Origin: Marivivens donghaensis
Lineage (GTDB): Bacteria > Pseudomonadota > Alphaproteobacteria > Rhodobacterales > Rhodobacteraceae
Direction: 5' to 3'
DNA length: 64,000 bases
Assembly: GCF_011806565.1 (NCBI RefSeq)
Contig: NZ_JAATOP010000001.1
Coordinates: 124,001 to 188,000 of the forward strand
A program made the position numbers and the translations under genes. A model generated the notes under the pieces. The model was not told the DNA's origin. It did not search any database and worked only from the letters and a program-made list of their open reading frames with translations. This document shows, one piece after another, positions 34,042 through 42,442 of this stretch (positions are counted from its first letter, which is position 1; each line of letters begins with the position of its first letter).

Positions 34042-34066
34042 AGAGAGCGCGCGCGCTGGTGCGCCC

Positions 34067-34999
34067 TTATTTATTGGAGGTGAGGGCGAGGAAGACGTCT
34101 TCGAGGTCGGCTTCTTCGGTTTTCACGTCAGCGATACGGATGCCTGCGTTGTGGACCACGGCGAGGACTTCCTCGGCGGATGTTTCCCGCGGCTTGTAGG
34201 TGAAGGCGAGGGTGCCGTCCTTGCGCGTCGTGGCGGTGATCCCAGCGGGCAGGTCGGGGATTGCCGTTTCAGTGGCGGGCGTGATCACCATGGTTTTGCT
34301 GTCGAGGCGGCCCAGCAGGTTCGCGGTGGTGTCGCGAGTGATAAGTTGGCCGTGGTTGATGATCGCGATCTCGTCACACATCTCCTGCGCTTCTTCGAGG
34401 TAGTGCGTGGTGAGGATGATCGTCATGCCCTGCTCTTCGTTCAGGCGGCGGACGTTGGCCCAGAGCATGTTGCGCAATTCGATGTCGACGCCAGCGGTCG
34501 GCTCATCAAGAACGAGAATCTGCGGGGTGTGGACCAGCGCTTTGCCCAGCAAGAGGCGGCGGCGCATACCGCCCGAGAGTGAGCGCGCGTAGGCTTCTGC
34601 TTTGTCGGTCAGGCCGATGAGTTCGAGGATTTCCTTGGTCTGGCGCTGCGATTTCGGCACGCCGTAGAGGCCAGCCTGCACTTCGAGGCTGCCACGCGGG
34701 GTGAAGAACGGATCGAGGTTCGGCTCTTGCGGCATGATGCCGATAGCGGCGCGGGACTGGCGCGGGTTCTTGTCCTGATCGAAGCCCCAGATATTCACAC
34801 GGCCATCCGTTTTGTTCACGAGGCCGGCGAGGATATTGATGATCGTCGATTTGCCTGCACCGTTCGGGCCAAGGAGGCCGAAGATCGATCCGCGCGGGAT
34901 GTTGAGATCGATTCCCTTTAGCGCTTCTTTGGCTTCGGTGCGGGGCGTGGCCGCATAAGTCTTGCGCAGACCTTCGATCTCGATGGCGTTTTCCGTCAT
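34067..34999 (-). CDS. ABC transporter ATP-binding protein (ABC-2/DrrA type)
   Basis: 310 residues. Walker A GPNGAGKST, signature LSGGMRRRL, Walker B ILVLDEPTAGVD, switch His in LTTHYLEEA. A C-terminal domain of about 80 residues follows, as in the DrrA/CcmA-type ATPases of ABC-2 exporters. I start at the ATG at 34999 (MTENAIEIEG), with GGGAAAG upstream. No permease gene lies on either side, so the partner is encoded elsewhere. Substrate unknown. Confidence 0.88.
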   Translation of the reverse strand: MTENAIEIEGLRKTYAATPRTEAKEALKGIDLNIPRGSIFGLLGPNGAGKSTIINILAGLVNKTDGRVNIWGFDQDKNPRQSRAAIGIMPQEPNLDPFFTPRGSLEVQAGLYGVPKSQRQTKEILELIGLTDKAEAYARSLSGGMRRRLLLGKALVHTPQILVLDEPTAGVDIELRNMLWANVRRLNEEQGMTIILTTHYLEEAQEMCDEIAIINHGQLITRDTTANLLGRLDSKTMVITPATETAIPDLPAGITATTRKDGTLAFTYKPRETSAEEVLAVVHNAGIRIADVKTEEADLEDVFLALTSNK

Positions 35000-35092
35000 A
35001 GTACTTTCCCGCTTGCCCATGCTTGGGCTTGATATAACCTTGTTCCCGATCTAAAGCGGGCCAAGTCCCGCGACAACCATATAGGCCAAGTG

Positions 35093-35275
35093 ATGACCAT
35101 TGCAGCACCCGAAACCAAGATCGTCGACACGTACAAGATCGCCTGTGACGGTGGCGAAGGTGCTCTGGGCCATCCGCGTGTCTGGCTGACCATCCCGCAC
35201 GAAGAGGGCTTCGTCGAGTGCCCGTATTGCGATTGCCGCTATGAGATCAGCGACAATCCTTCGCACGACCACTGA
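35093..35275 (+). CDS. Zinc-finger domain protein (zf-CHCC, NDUFS6-like)
   Basis: 60 residues. The pattern ACDGGEGALGHPRVWL, then CPYCDCRY, gives the Cys/His zinc ligands of the zf-CHCC family, which is related to the mitochondrial complex I accessory subunit NDUFS6 and occurs widely in alphaproteobacteria. A role in complex I is inference from that relationship. ATG at 35093 is preceded by a GTG in frame. A strong terminator follows. Confidence 0.88.
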   Translation: MTIAAPETKIVDTYKIACDGGEGALGHPRVWLTIPHEEGFVECPYCDCRYEISDNPSHDH

Positions 35276-35304
35276 TTTTTTAGTTCTGACCTGAATGGTT
35301 TGAG

Positions 35305-35337
35305 GCGCGGCTAGGCAACTGGCCGTGCTTTTGTGTG
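35305..35337 (+). terminator. Intrinsic terminator after the zf-CHCC gene
   Basis: GCGCGGCTAG, tetraloop GCAA, CTGGCCGTGC: a 10-bp stem with two G-T pairs, followed by TTTTGTGTGTTT. Confidence 0.85.
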
Positions 35338-35442
35338 TTTGAATGTTCGGCTTGAGCCTGCCGATGCAGAACAAAACGCGACTGGAAGGATGCGGCGGAA
35401 CGTGACACAACCTCTCTGACTAAAAACGGGGAAGGAAACGGT

Positions 35443-38250
35443 ATGAGCGGTTTCGGAAAAGGTTGTCACCTCCATCTCATCGACGGATCGGCGTTCATCT
35501 TTCGCGCCTACCACGCGCTTCCCCCGCTGACCCGTAAATCCGACGGCCTGCCCGTGGGCGCGGTGAGCGGCTTTGTGAACATGCTCCAGCGCTATGTCGA
35601 AGGGAACACCGGCCCCGATGCGGCGACCCATGTCGCTGTCATCTTCGACCACTCGGGTGCTTCCTTCCGCAACGCGATTTATGACCAGTACAAGGCGCAC
35701 CGTCCGCCTGCGCCCGAAGATCTGAAGCCCCAATTCCCACTGACCCGCGAGGCAACCCGCGCGTTCAACATCGCCTGCCACGAGATCGAAGGCTACGAGG
35801 CGGATGACATCATCGCGACTCTGTCCTGCCGTGCGCGCGAGGCTGGCGGCCGTGTGACTATCGTGTCCTCCGACAAGGACCTGATGCAGCTGGTCGGTGA
35901 CGGCGTCGAAATGCTCGACCCGATGAAGAACAAACGCATCGACCGCGAGGGTGTGGAAGAGAAGTTCGGCGTCGGACCGGAGCGGGTTGTCGATGTGCAG
36001 GCGCTGGCGGGCGATTCCGTCGATAACGTGCCAGGCGCGCCCGGCATCGGGATCAAGACCGCCGCCCTTCTCATCAACGAATACGGCGATCTGGAAACGC
36101 TGCTGGACCGCGCCGAAGAGATCAAACAGCCCAAGCGCCGCCAGACCCTGATCGAATTCCGCGAGCAGATCGAAATCTCGAAAAAGCTGGTGCAGCTCGA
36201 TTGCGAAATGGAGCTGGATTTCACCATCGAAGAGCTGGAAATCCGCGATCCGGAGCCGGAAAAGCTGCTCGGTTTCCTTGCCGAGATGGAGTTCCGCACG
36301 ATCACCAAACGCATCGCCGACAAGCTGGGCGTCGATGCGCCGACGGTCGCCGATGTGATTCCCGATGGCCCCGACGCCGCGCCCGCAGACGCGCCGGAGA
36401 CACTGCCGTTCAACCCCGACGACTACGAATGCGTCAGCGATGTCGAGTCGCTCAAGGGATGGATCGCGCAGGCTTACGAGCGGGGTTACGTCGCCTTCGA
36501 TACCGAGACGACCTCGCTCAACGAAATGCAGGCCGAACTGGTCGGCGTGTCGCTCTGTATTGAGGCTGGCAAGGCGTGCTACGTCCCGATCGGCCACCGT
36601 GCCTCGGCTACGGACGACCTGTTCGGCGGCAATGCACGCGCCGAAGGGCAGCTCGATCTGAATGAGGCTTTGGGACTTCTGAAGCCGATGCTGGAGGACG
36701 AAAGTATCCTCAAGATCGGCCAGAATATGAAGTACGATAGCAAGGTGCTGAGCCGCTACGGCATCATGCTCGGCCCGATCGACGACACCATGCTGATGTC
36801 CTATGCGCTGTTCGCCGGCATCCACAATCACGGCATGGACACGTTGGCCGAGCGCTACCTCGACCACACGCCGATCCCGATCAAATCGCTGCTCGGGTCG
36901 GGCAAGTCGATGATTACCTTCGACCGCGTTCCTGTCGCCGATGCGGTAAAGTATGCGGCTGAGGACGCCGACATCACCCTGCGGCTGTGGGAACGCTTCA
37001 AGCCGCAGCTTCACCAGCAGAAAGTGACGACCGTCTACGAAACGCTCGAACGCCCGCTGGTCCCTGTCTTGGAGCGCATGGAGATGCGCGGCGTCAAAGT
37101 CGACCGCGACACACTCAGCCGTATGTCCAACGCTTTCGCGCAGAAAATGGCGCAGCTCGAGGACGAGATCCAGAAAGCCGCTGGCCGCGATTTCAACGTC
37201 GGCTCGCCCAAACAGCTGGGCGAAGTGCTGTTCGACGACCTGAGCCTGCCCGGCGGTAAGAAAGGCAAGAATGGAGCATATTCGACCGGCGCCGATATCC
37301 TCGAAGACCTCGCGACCGAACACGAACTGCCTCGTCTGGTGCTGGACTGGCGCCAACTTTCCAAGCTGAAATCGACTTACACCGACGCGCTGCAAAACCA
37401 CATCGACCCCGAAACGGGCCGCGTTCACACGTCCTATATGCAGACGGGCGCGAACACCGGACGCCTTTCGTCGACCGACCCGAACCTGCAGAACATCCCC
37501 GTCCGCAGCGAAGAAGGCCGCCGTATCCGCGAGGCGTTCGTGGCCGAACCGGGTAACGTGATCGTCTCGCTCGACTACAGCCAGATCGAACTGCGAATCC
37601 TCGCGCATGTGGCGGGCATCGACACGCTCAAGCAGGCGTTCCGCGACGGTCAGGACATCCACGCGCTCACCGCCTCCGAGATGTTCGACGTTCCGCTTGA
37701 AGAGATGACTTCGGACATCCGCCGTCAGGCCAAGGCGATCAACTTCGGCGTCATCTACGGCATCTCGGGCTTCGGCCTAGCACGCAACCTGCGCATCCCT
37801 CGCGCCGAAGCGCAGGGCTTCATCGACCGTTATTTCGAGCGCTTCCCCGGAATCCGCGCATACATGGATGAAACGGTGAAGTTCGCAAAGGACAACGGCT
37901 ATGTGCAGACGCTGTTCGGCCGCAAAATCCATACGCCCGAGATCAATGCCAAAGGCCCGACCGCTGGCTTTGCCAAGCGCGCTGCGATCAATGCTCCGAT
38001 CCAAGGCACCGCCGCGGACATCATCCGCCGCGCGATGGTGCGCATGGAGGATGCGATTAAAGGGCTGCCGGTAAAAATGCTGCTTCAAGTCCACGACGAA
38101 CTCATCTTCGAGGTCGAAGAGGGCGCCGAGGACAAGCTGATCGAAAAGGCCCGTGCCGCGATGGAAGGCGCCGCCGATCCGGCGGTAAAGCTCGACGTGA
38201 AGCTCAGCGTGGATGCGGGTGTCGGCAGTAATTGGGCGCAGGCTCACTAA
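35443..38250 (+). CDS. polA: DNA polymerase I
   Basis: 935 residues with all three domains. The 5' nuclease shows LIDGSAFIFRAYHALP, EGYEADDIIATL and SSDKDLMQLV. The 3'-5' exonuclease keeps FDTETTS, NMKYDSKVL and EDADITLRLW, so proofreading residues look intact. The polymerase has motif A VSLDYSQIELR, motif B RRQAKAINFGVIYG and motif C VHDELIFE. It functions in Okazaki-fragment processing and repair. GGAAGGAAA precedes the ATG. Monocistronic. Confidence 0.97.
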   Translation: MSGFGKGCHLHLIDGSAFIFRAYHALPPLTRKSDGLPVGAVSGFVNMLQRYVEGNTGPDAATHVAVIFDHSGASFRNAIYDQYKAHRPPAPEDLKPQFPLTREATRAFNIACHEIEGYEADDIIATLSCRAREAGGRVTIVSSDKDLMQLVGDGVEMLDPMKNKRIDREGVEEKFGVGPERVVDVQALAGDSVDNVPGAPGIGIKTAALLINEYGDLETLLDRAEEIKQPKRRQTLIEFREQIEISKKLVQLDCEMELDFTIEELEIRDPEPEKLLGFLAEMEFRTITKRIADKLGVDAPTVADVIPDGPDAAPADAPETLPFNPDDYECVSDVESLKGWIAQAYERGYVAFDTETTSLNEMQAELVGVSLCIEAGKACYVPIGHRASATDDLFGGNARAEGQLDLNEALGLLKPMLEDESILKIGQNMKYDSKVLSRYGIMLGPIDDTMLMSYALFAGIHNHGMDTLAERYLDHTPIPIKSLLGSGKSMITFDRVPVADAVKYAAEDADITLRLWERFKPQLHQQKVTTVYETLERPLVPVLERMEMRGVKVDRDTLSRMSNAFAQKMAQLEDEIQKAAGRDFNVGSPKQLGEVLFDDLSLPGGKKGKNGAYSTGADILEDLATEHELPRLVLDWRQLSKLKSTYTDALQNHIDPETGRVHTSYMQTGANTGRLSSTDPNLQNIPVRSEEGRRIREAFVAEPGNVIVSLDYSQIELRILAHVAGIDTLKQAFRDGQDIHALTASEMFDVPLEEMTSDIRRQAKAINFGVIYGISGFGLARNLRIPRAEAQGFIDRYFERFPGIRAYMDETVKFAKDNGYVQTLFGRKIHTPEINAKGPTAGFAKRAAINAPIQGTAADIIRRAMVRMEDAIKGLPVKMLLQVHDELIFEVEEGAEDKLIEKARAAMEGAADPAVKLDVKLSVDAGVGSNWAQAH

Positions 38251-38261
38251 ACAGGCCTGAT

Positions 38262-38318
38262 TGGGGGCGCTGCCCCCGCGGCTCCGCCGCTCCCCCGAGA
38301 TATTTCAGGCACAAAGGC
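38262..38318 (+). repeat. 3'-end hairpin repeat element, copy D
   Basis: Directly after polA: GGGGGC-GCT-GCCCCC, then GCGGC-TCC-GCCGC, then CCCCCGAGATATTTCAGGCACAAAGGC. Same arrangement as copies A and B read from their own upstream genes: G/C hairpins, CCCCCG, ATATTT and a terminal CACAAAGGC. Confidence 0.7.
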
Positions 38319-38321
38319 AAA

Positions 38322-38356
38322 AAAGCCCGGCGCGGATTTCCACCGTGCCGGGCTTT
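38322..38356. terminator. Hairpin between polA and hsp20
   Basis: AAAGCCCGGC and GCCGGGCTTT form a 10-bp stem around a 15-nt loop. The left flank is AAAAAA, giving a T tract on the minus strand; on the plus strand TTTGGCTTTC follows. Confidence 0.7.
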
Positions 38357-38447
38357 GGCTTTCGCCTTCGTGCGCGGTCATCGGCGTCCCCGCCTGTACC
38401 GCACGAGCTAACTTGGGAGGAACTCGTTAAAATCTCCCTAAGGTCTG

Positions 38448-38513
38448 CCTTTGTGCGGCAAATATCCTCGGGGGTGAATTGGCCGGAGGCCAAGAGGGGG
38501 GCAGACAGCCCCC
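38448..38513 (-). repeat. 3'-end hairpin repeat element, copy B
   Basis: Read from hsp20: GGGGGC-TGTCT-GCCCCCC, TTGGCC-TCC-GGCCAA, TTCACCCCCGAGGATATTTG, then CACAAAGGC. It starts 8 nt after the hsp20 stop. Confidence 0.7.
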
Positions 38514-38521
38514 TCACGCCA

Positions 38522-38989
38522 TCAGTTGACGGTTTGTGCGTCGACCAGTTCTTTCTGGGTGGAAGCACCTTTGCCGATCTCGATACGGCGCGGCTTTAGC
38601 GCTTCGGGCACTTCGCGAACGAGGTCGATGTGCAGCATACCGTTCTCGTGGGTCGCACCAATAGCGCGGACGTGGTCTGCGATGTGGAAGCGGCGCTCGA
38701 ATGCGCGGGTGGCGATACCGCGGTGCAGGTAGGTGCGCGGGGTTTCGTCTTCGGCTTTCTTGCCGGTCACGAGAAGTGCATTCTCGCGAACTTCGACGGT
38801 CAGGTCTTCATCGGTGAAGCCAGCAACGGCCAGCGAAATGCGCCAGCTTTGCTCGTCGGTCTTTTCGATATTGTACGGGGGGTAGGTCTGCGCGCTTGCG
38901 TCGTTAGTCAGGACGCGGTCCATCATTTCGGCCATTTGGTCAAAGCCGACGGTGGCACGGTAAAGCGGTGCAAGATCAAAGGTTCGCAT
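38522..38989 (-). CDS. Small heat-shock protein, Hsp20 family (IbpA-like)
   Basis: 155 residues. The alpha-crystallin domain runs from about residue 37 (PPYNIEKTDEQSWRISLAVAGF) through FERRFHIADHVR to ENGMLHIDL. The N-terminus MRTFDLAPLYRATVGFD is typical of class A proteobacterial sHSPs, and the C-terminus has an RRIEI (IxI-like) motif. It holds unfolding proteins for DnaK/ClpB. The 5' leader can fold into a ROSE-type thermometer that hides the ribosome binding site. Confidence 0.95.
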   Translation of the reverse strand: MRTFDLAPLYRATVGFDQMAEMMDRVLTNDASAQTYPPYNIEKTDEQSWRISLAVAGFTDEDLTVEVRENALLVTGKKAEDETPRTYLHRGIATRAFERRFHIADHVRAIGATHENGMLHIDLVREVPEALKPRRIEIGKGASTQKELVDAQTVN

Positions 38990-38991
38990 GG

Positions 38992-39071
38992 GTTATCCTC
39001 CATTGAGCGACAACTTCTATGGCCTTCCGACATGGACAGGCCTGAAACCGGAACCCTCTGTGGGCGTTCCG
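38992..39071 (-). promoter_or_regulatory. ROSE-like RNA thermometer in the hsp20 5' leader
   Basis: Three hairpins in the leader RNA. The 3' one (38992-39014) pairs GUUGUCGCUC with GAGGAUAAC. It contains the ROSE signature UCGCU opposite AGGA: U-A, an unpaired C, a G-G pair, C-G, U-A, with the Shine-Dalgarno GGAGG inside the stem 6-7 nt before the AUG. Upstream are GGCCU/AGGCC (39021-39042) and CGGAAC/GUUCCG (39049-39071). Known ROSE elements melt on heating to release translation of sHSPs. Confidence 0.75.
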
Positions 39072-39113
39072 TTTTATTGAAGTGGGGAGGGTTTGGCGGC
39101 GTTTCAAGACCCT

Positions 39114-39911
39114 TTACGGGCGGATGAATTTCGCGCCTGTGTCGTTACGCTCGCCGGGGGTGATGACGCGCGGGCGGGCGCTGTCGACTGTGGTTCCGTC
39201 GAAGGCAGCGAGGAGTTCTTGTAGGGGCCGTCCGAGGGATGTGCCGAGCGAGACGGCGTTGCCCTTGAGTTCCGACATGGCAGAGACCACCGACACGATC
39301 TTCGCGCCATCTGATGCGATGCGGAAAACAGGGGAGCCGGAGGCGCCGAAGTTCACTTCGCAGGACATGATCAGGATATCTTCCTGCGAGCCGACCACGC
39401 GGCAAACGTCTTGTAGCGACGGAGCCTCTTCGCGTCCGCGGGCGTATGACACCACGCCGATCTCTTCGTTCTGCATCGCGTCGGATGCGACAGCGTAGGG
39501 CCGGATTCGCGTGGTGCGGATGGGAAGTTCGAGTTGCAGGAGCGCCAGATCGCGGGCGACTTCGGTCGCTGTATCTCCGCTGTGGTAGACATAGCCGGGA
39601 TGCACCACGACGCGGCGGACGTTGCGGTAGGCTTCGGCGCGTCCTTCGCGCAGGCCAGCGTTGAAGGTAAATCGCTCTGCTGCGACGGGTTCGCCCGTTC
39701 GGTCATAGACGCAATGGGCGGCTGTGAGGACGAGATCTTCGCGGATGAGCGAGGCCGTGCAGAACCCTTTGCCTTCGATATCGAGGCGGCCGACCGCTTC
39801 CCAGCCGCGGCTGTCCTGTCCTGTGGACAAGCGGACGAGGCGTCCGTCCTGCGCCAATGACGATGTAGCAAAGAAGGCCAGCGCCACAGCCAGCCGTCCG
39901 AAGATTCGCAT
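39114..39911 (-). CDS. Secreted trypsin-like serine protease (S1 family)
   Basis: 265 residues. A signal peptide (about residues 1-20, ending SSLA) precedes a chymotrypsin-fold domain. Catalytic His66 is in TAAHC, Asp121 in ARDLALLQL, and Ser191 in GASGSPVF. Cysteines near His66 and in DVCR/MSCE suggest disulfides. It is a periplasmic or secreted endopeptidase of unknown target. It stands alone between hsp20 and glcF, and no propeptide or PDZ domain is seen. Confidence 0.88.
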   Translation of the reverse strand: MRIFGRLAVALAFFATSSLAQDGRLVRLSTGQDSRGWEAVGRLDIEGKGFCTASLIREDLVLTAAHCVYDRTGEPVAAERFTFNAGLREGRAEAYRNVRRVVVHPGYVYHSGDTATEVARDLALLQLELPIRTTRIRPYAVASDAMQNEEIGVVSYARGREEAPSLQDVCRVVGSQEDILIMSCEVNFGASGSPVFRIASDGAKIVSVVSAMSELKGNAVSLGTSLGRPLQELLAAFDGTTVDSARPRVITPGERNDTGAKFIRP

Positions 39912-39953
39912 TGTGTTATGCCTGCTCTTTTTTACGGACCTGTTTAGCCCAAT

Positions 39954-41261
39954 TCAGCGCAGGATCGGAACGCTTTCTTGCCCGCTGAGGGATTTCGGCT
40001 TTGGCCCGCCAGTGGCCCAGTCCAGCAGCTCGACCGTGTGAACGACCGGAACACCTGTGCCTGAGCCGATCTGCATCATGCAACCGATGTTGCCTGCGCT
40101 GATGACATCGGGTTTCAGCGCCTCCAGCGTGCCGACCTTGCGTCGCTTCAGTTCTCCCGAAATCTCGGGCTGCATGAGGTTGTAGGTGCCAGCCGAGCCA
40201 CAGCACAGGTGTGGGTTCGCAGGTTCAAGGACCGTGAAACCTGCCTTTCGCAGCAGATCTTTCGGAGCGGCCTTGATCTGCTGACCGTGCTGGAGCGAGC
40301 AGGCGGCGTGGTAGGCGACCTTGAGCGGCTGGGCATTGGTGGCGGGCAGCTCAAGGCGGGACAGCAGTTCGGTGATATCCATCGCGATAGATGAAACGCG
40401 CTCGGCATCCGTCGCCAGCGCATCGTTGCGGAACATATGCCCGTAGTCTTTCACCGTCGTGCCACAGCCCGAGGTGTTGATGACGATGGCATCGAGGCCC
40501 TTGCCGTCAATCTCTGCCGCCCACGCGCGGATGTTTTTCGCTGCGGCAGCGTGGCTCTCGTCCTCGCGGCCCATGTGGTGGGTGAGCGCCCCGCAGCAGC
40601 CCGCGCCTTCGGCGACGACAACTTCCACGCCGAGCCGCCCCAGCAGGCGGATTGTCGCATCGTTGATGTCCGTGTTGAGCGCCCTCTGCGCACAGCCCGT
40701 CATGAGCGCGACGCGCATCTTCGGCTCTGCCACGACAAAGGTCTGCGGGTCGTCATTGCGGCTGACGGGAGGGATATGCTTCGGTGCCATTTCGAGCATC
40801 GCACGCAAACGCGGATCGGGCAGGAACCGGCGGAACGGACGCCCGATCTTGGCCCCCAACAGCGCCAGACGGAACCGGTTCGGATACGGCAGGATACGCG
40901 ACAGCACCCATCGCAGGGCGCGGTCCATGAATGGGCGCTTGTAGCGCTGCTCGATATATGCGCGCGCATGGTCGACAAGATGCATGTAGTGCACGCCCGA
41001 CGGACAGGTCGTCATGCAGGACAGGCACGACAGGCAACGGTCAATGTGCTTGACCGTCTTCGCGTCCGGCACACGCTCGTTTTCGAGCATATCCTTGATC
41101 AGGTAGATACGTCCGCGCGGACTATCGAGTTCATCGCCGAGCACCTGATACGTCGGACAAGTCGCAGTGCAGAACCCGCAGTGAACGCAGGAGCGCAGAA
41201 TCTGGTGGGCCCGCTGGATTCCCGGATCGGTGAGCTGCTCTTCGGTGAAATTCGTCTGCAT
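39954..41261 (-). CDS. glcF: Glycolate oxidase, iron-sulfur subunit
   Basis: 435 residues. Two [4Fe-4S] ferredoxin motifs, CVHCGFCTATCP and CLSCLSCMTTCP, are followed by two CCG-type domains (GCCGALTHH; CCGSAGTYN) as in GlcF and other Cys-rich-domain oxidoreductase subunits. With GlcD and GlcE it oxidises glycolate to glyoxylate and passes electrons to the quinone pool at the membrane. The start codon overlaps the glcE stop by one base. Confidence 0.95.
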   Translation of the reverse strand: MQTNFTEEQLTDPGIQRAHQILRSCVHCGFCTATCPTYQVLGDELDSPRGRIYLIKDMLENERVPDAKTVKHIDRCLSCLSCMTTCPSGVHYMHLVDHARAYIEQRYKRPFMDRALRWVLSRILPYPNRFRLALLGAKIGRPFRRFLPDPRLRAMLEMAPKHIPPVSRNDDPQTFVVAEPKMRVALMTGCAQRALNTDINDATIRLLGRLGVEVVVAEGAGCCGALTHHMGREDESHAAAAKNIRAWAAEIDGKGLDAIVINTSGCGTTVKDYGHMFRNDALATDAERVSSIAMDITELLSRLELPATNAQPLKVAYHAACSLQHGQQIKAAPKDLLRKAGFTVLEPANPHLCCGSAGTYNLMQPEISGELKRRKVGTLEALKPDVISAGNIGCMMQIGSGTGVPVVHTVELLDWATGGPKPKSLSGQESVPILR

Positions 41262-42376
41262 CAGCCCATCATCCCGCGATTGAATTTTGCGTCCGGATCG
41301 AATTGTCGGCGCAGCCCTTCGGACAATTTGGCAACGACCGCGTTTTCGGGCGGGAACACACCCAAGCGACGTTTGTCGGCTTCGGCGGCGCGCACCAACG
41401 TGGCATGACCGTTTTTTATGTGCGCACGGATGTCTGTGCCGGATGAGGTCAGCGCCCAGATCAGGCCGCCGCCCCAGTCGTAAAACGCATCAAGCGGGTT
41501 GATCGCCGCCACAATATCCGCCGCCGTCGACGGCTGGGTCGAAATGCGCCAAACGTCACCCTCGGCAGCCGTGAAACGCTGGACGTCACGAATGCCAAGC
41601 CACAGCGCCTCGCTATCCGTTATCTCCAATACGGCCGCCTCTCCGAATGGAGCCAGCAACGCCTGCAATGAACCTGAACGATAGGCTACCGATTTCTCGA
41701 ACCCTTCCAACCGCAGCACAGTTCGTGCCGCAGCGCCGCCTGCTTCGGGTAAATGGCTCGCTCCTGACACTTCGAACGGCGATCCGAGCGATGCTGACAT
41801 CATCGCTACCGCGCGATCCGCCGAAAGCCCCTCGTACACCAACGATACCTGCGTCTCCGGCATGGGCTGTGTCTTCAAGCTCACCTCGGACAGCACACCG
41901 AGCGTCCCGTGACTGCCCGACATCAGCTTGACCAGATCATAGCCCGTGACGTTCTTCATCACACGCCCGCCGTTCTTCACAACCTCGCCGCGCCCGTCGA
42001 CGAACCGCACACCAAGGCTGAAATCCCGCGCAGCACCCGCAACCATACGGCGGGGGCCAGAGGCATTTGCGGCTACAACACCGCCAATCGTGCTGTAACC
42101 CTCAACACCCAGCAATCCGCCGAGGGACGGCGCCTCGAACGCCAGCCGCTGCCCTTCCCTCGCCAGCAGTTCCTCGACCTCGGACAACAGCGTGCCCGCC
42201 CCGACAACCAGCGTCAGCGACCCCGGCTCGTACAGTTTCACGCCGCTCAAGCCCCGCGTGGACAACGCCTCGCCCTCGGCCAAACCAATCGTCCGCGTCC
42301 CGCCGCCTGCGATCCTGAACGGCCCGCTGCCGCCCGCGACCAACTCGGCCAGTTCCTGCTCTGTCTTCGGCATCAT
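41261..42376 (-). CDS. glcE: Glycolate oxidase, FAD-binding subunit GlcE
   Basis: About 371 residues with a PCMH-type FAD domain (FRIAGGGTRTIG, LEAPSLGG-like region and GGVVAANASGPRR) and a C-terminal FAD-oxidase domain; it is shorter than GlcD, as usual. Candidate starts are ATGs at 42382, 42376 and 42373; the AAAGG at 42385-42389 fits 42376 best. That ribosome binding site is part of a repeat element (copy A). Confidence 0.93.
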   Translation of the reverse strand: MMPKTEQELAELVAGGSGPFRIAGGGTRTIGLAEGEALSTRGLSGVKLYEPGSLTLVVGAGTLLSEVEELLAREGQRLAFEAPSLGGLLGVEGYSTIGGVVAANASGPRRMVAGAARDFSLGVRFVDGRGEVVKNGGRVMKNVTGYDLVKLMSGSHGTLGVLSEVSLKTQPMPETQVSLVYEGLSADRAVAMMSASLGSPFEVSGASHLPEAGGAAARTVLRLEGFEKSVAYRSGSLQALLAPFGEAAVLEITDSEALWLGIRDVQRFTAAEGDVWRISTQPSTAADIVAAINPLDAFYDWGGGLIWALTSSGTDIRAHIKNGHATLVRAAEADKRRLGVFPPENAVVAKLSEGLRRQFDPDAKFNRGMMG

Positions 42377-42383
42377 CGTCATC

Positions 42384-42442
42384 GCCTTTGTGTCTCAAAT
42401 ATCCCGGGGGTGAATGCCGGAGGCAGAGGGGGCAGAGCCCCC
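42384..42442 (-). repeat. 3'-end hairpin repeat element, copy A, at the glcD/glcE junction
   Basis: Read from glcD: GGGGGC-TCT-GCCCCC hairpin, TGCC-TCC-GGCA, TTCACCCCCGGGATATTTGAG, then CACAAAGGC. Here the element is partly coding: it provides the last 16 or so codons and stop of glcD and the AAAGG ribosome binding site of glcE. Confidence 0.75.

Noticed and set aside
35311-37662. A 783-codon minus-strand frame opposite polA
   Set aside because: polA shows all catalytic motifs on the plus strand; the antisense frame has none.
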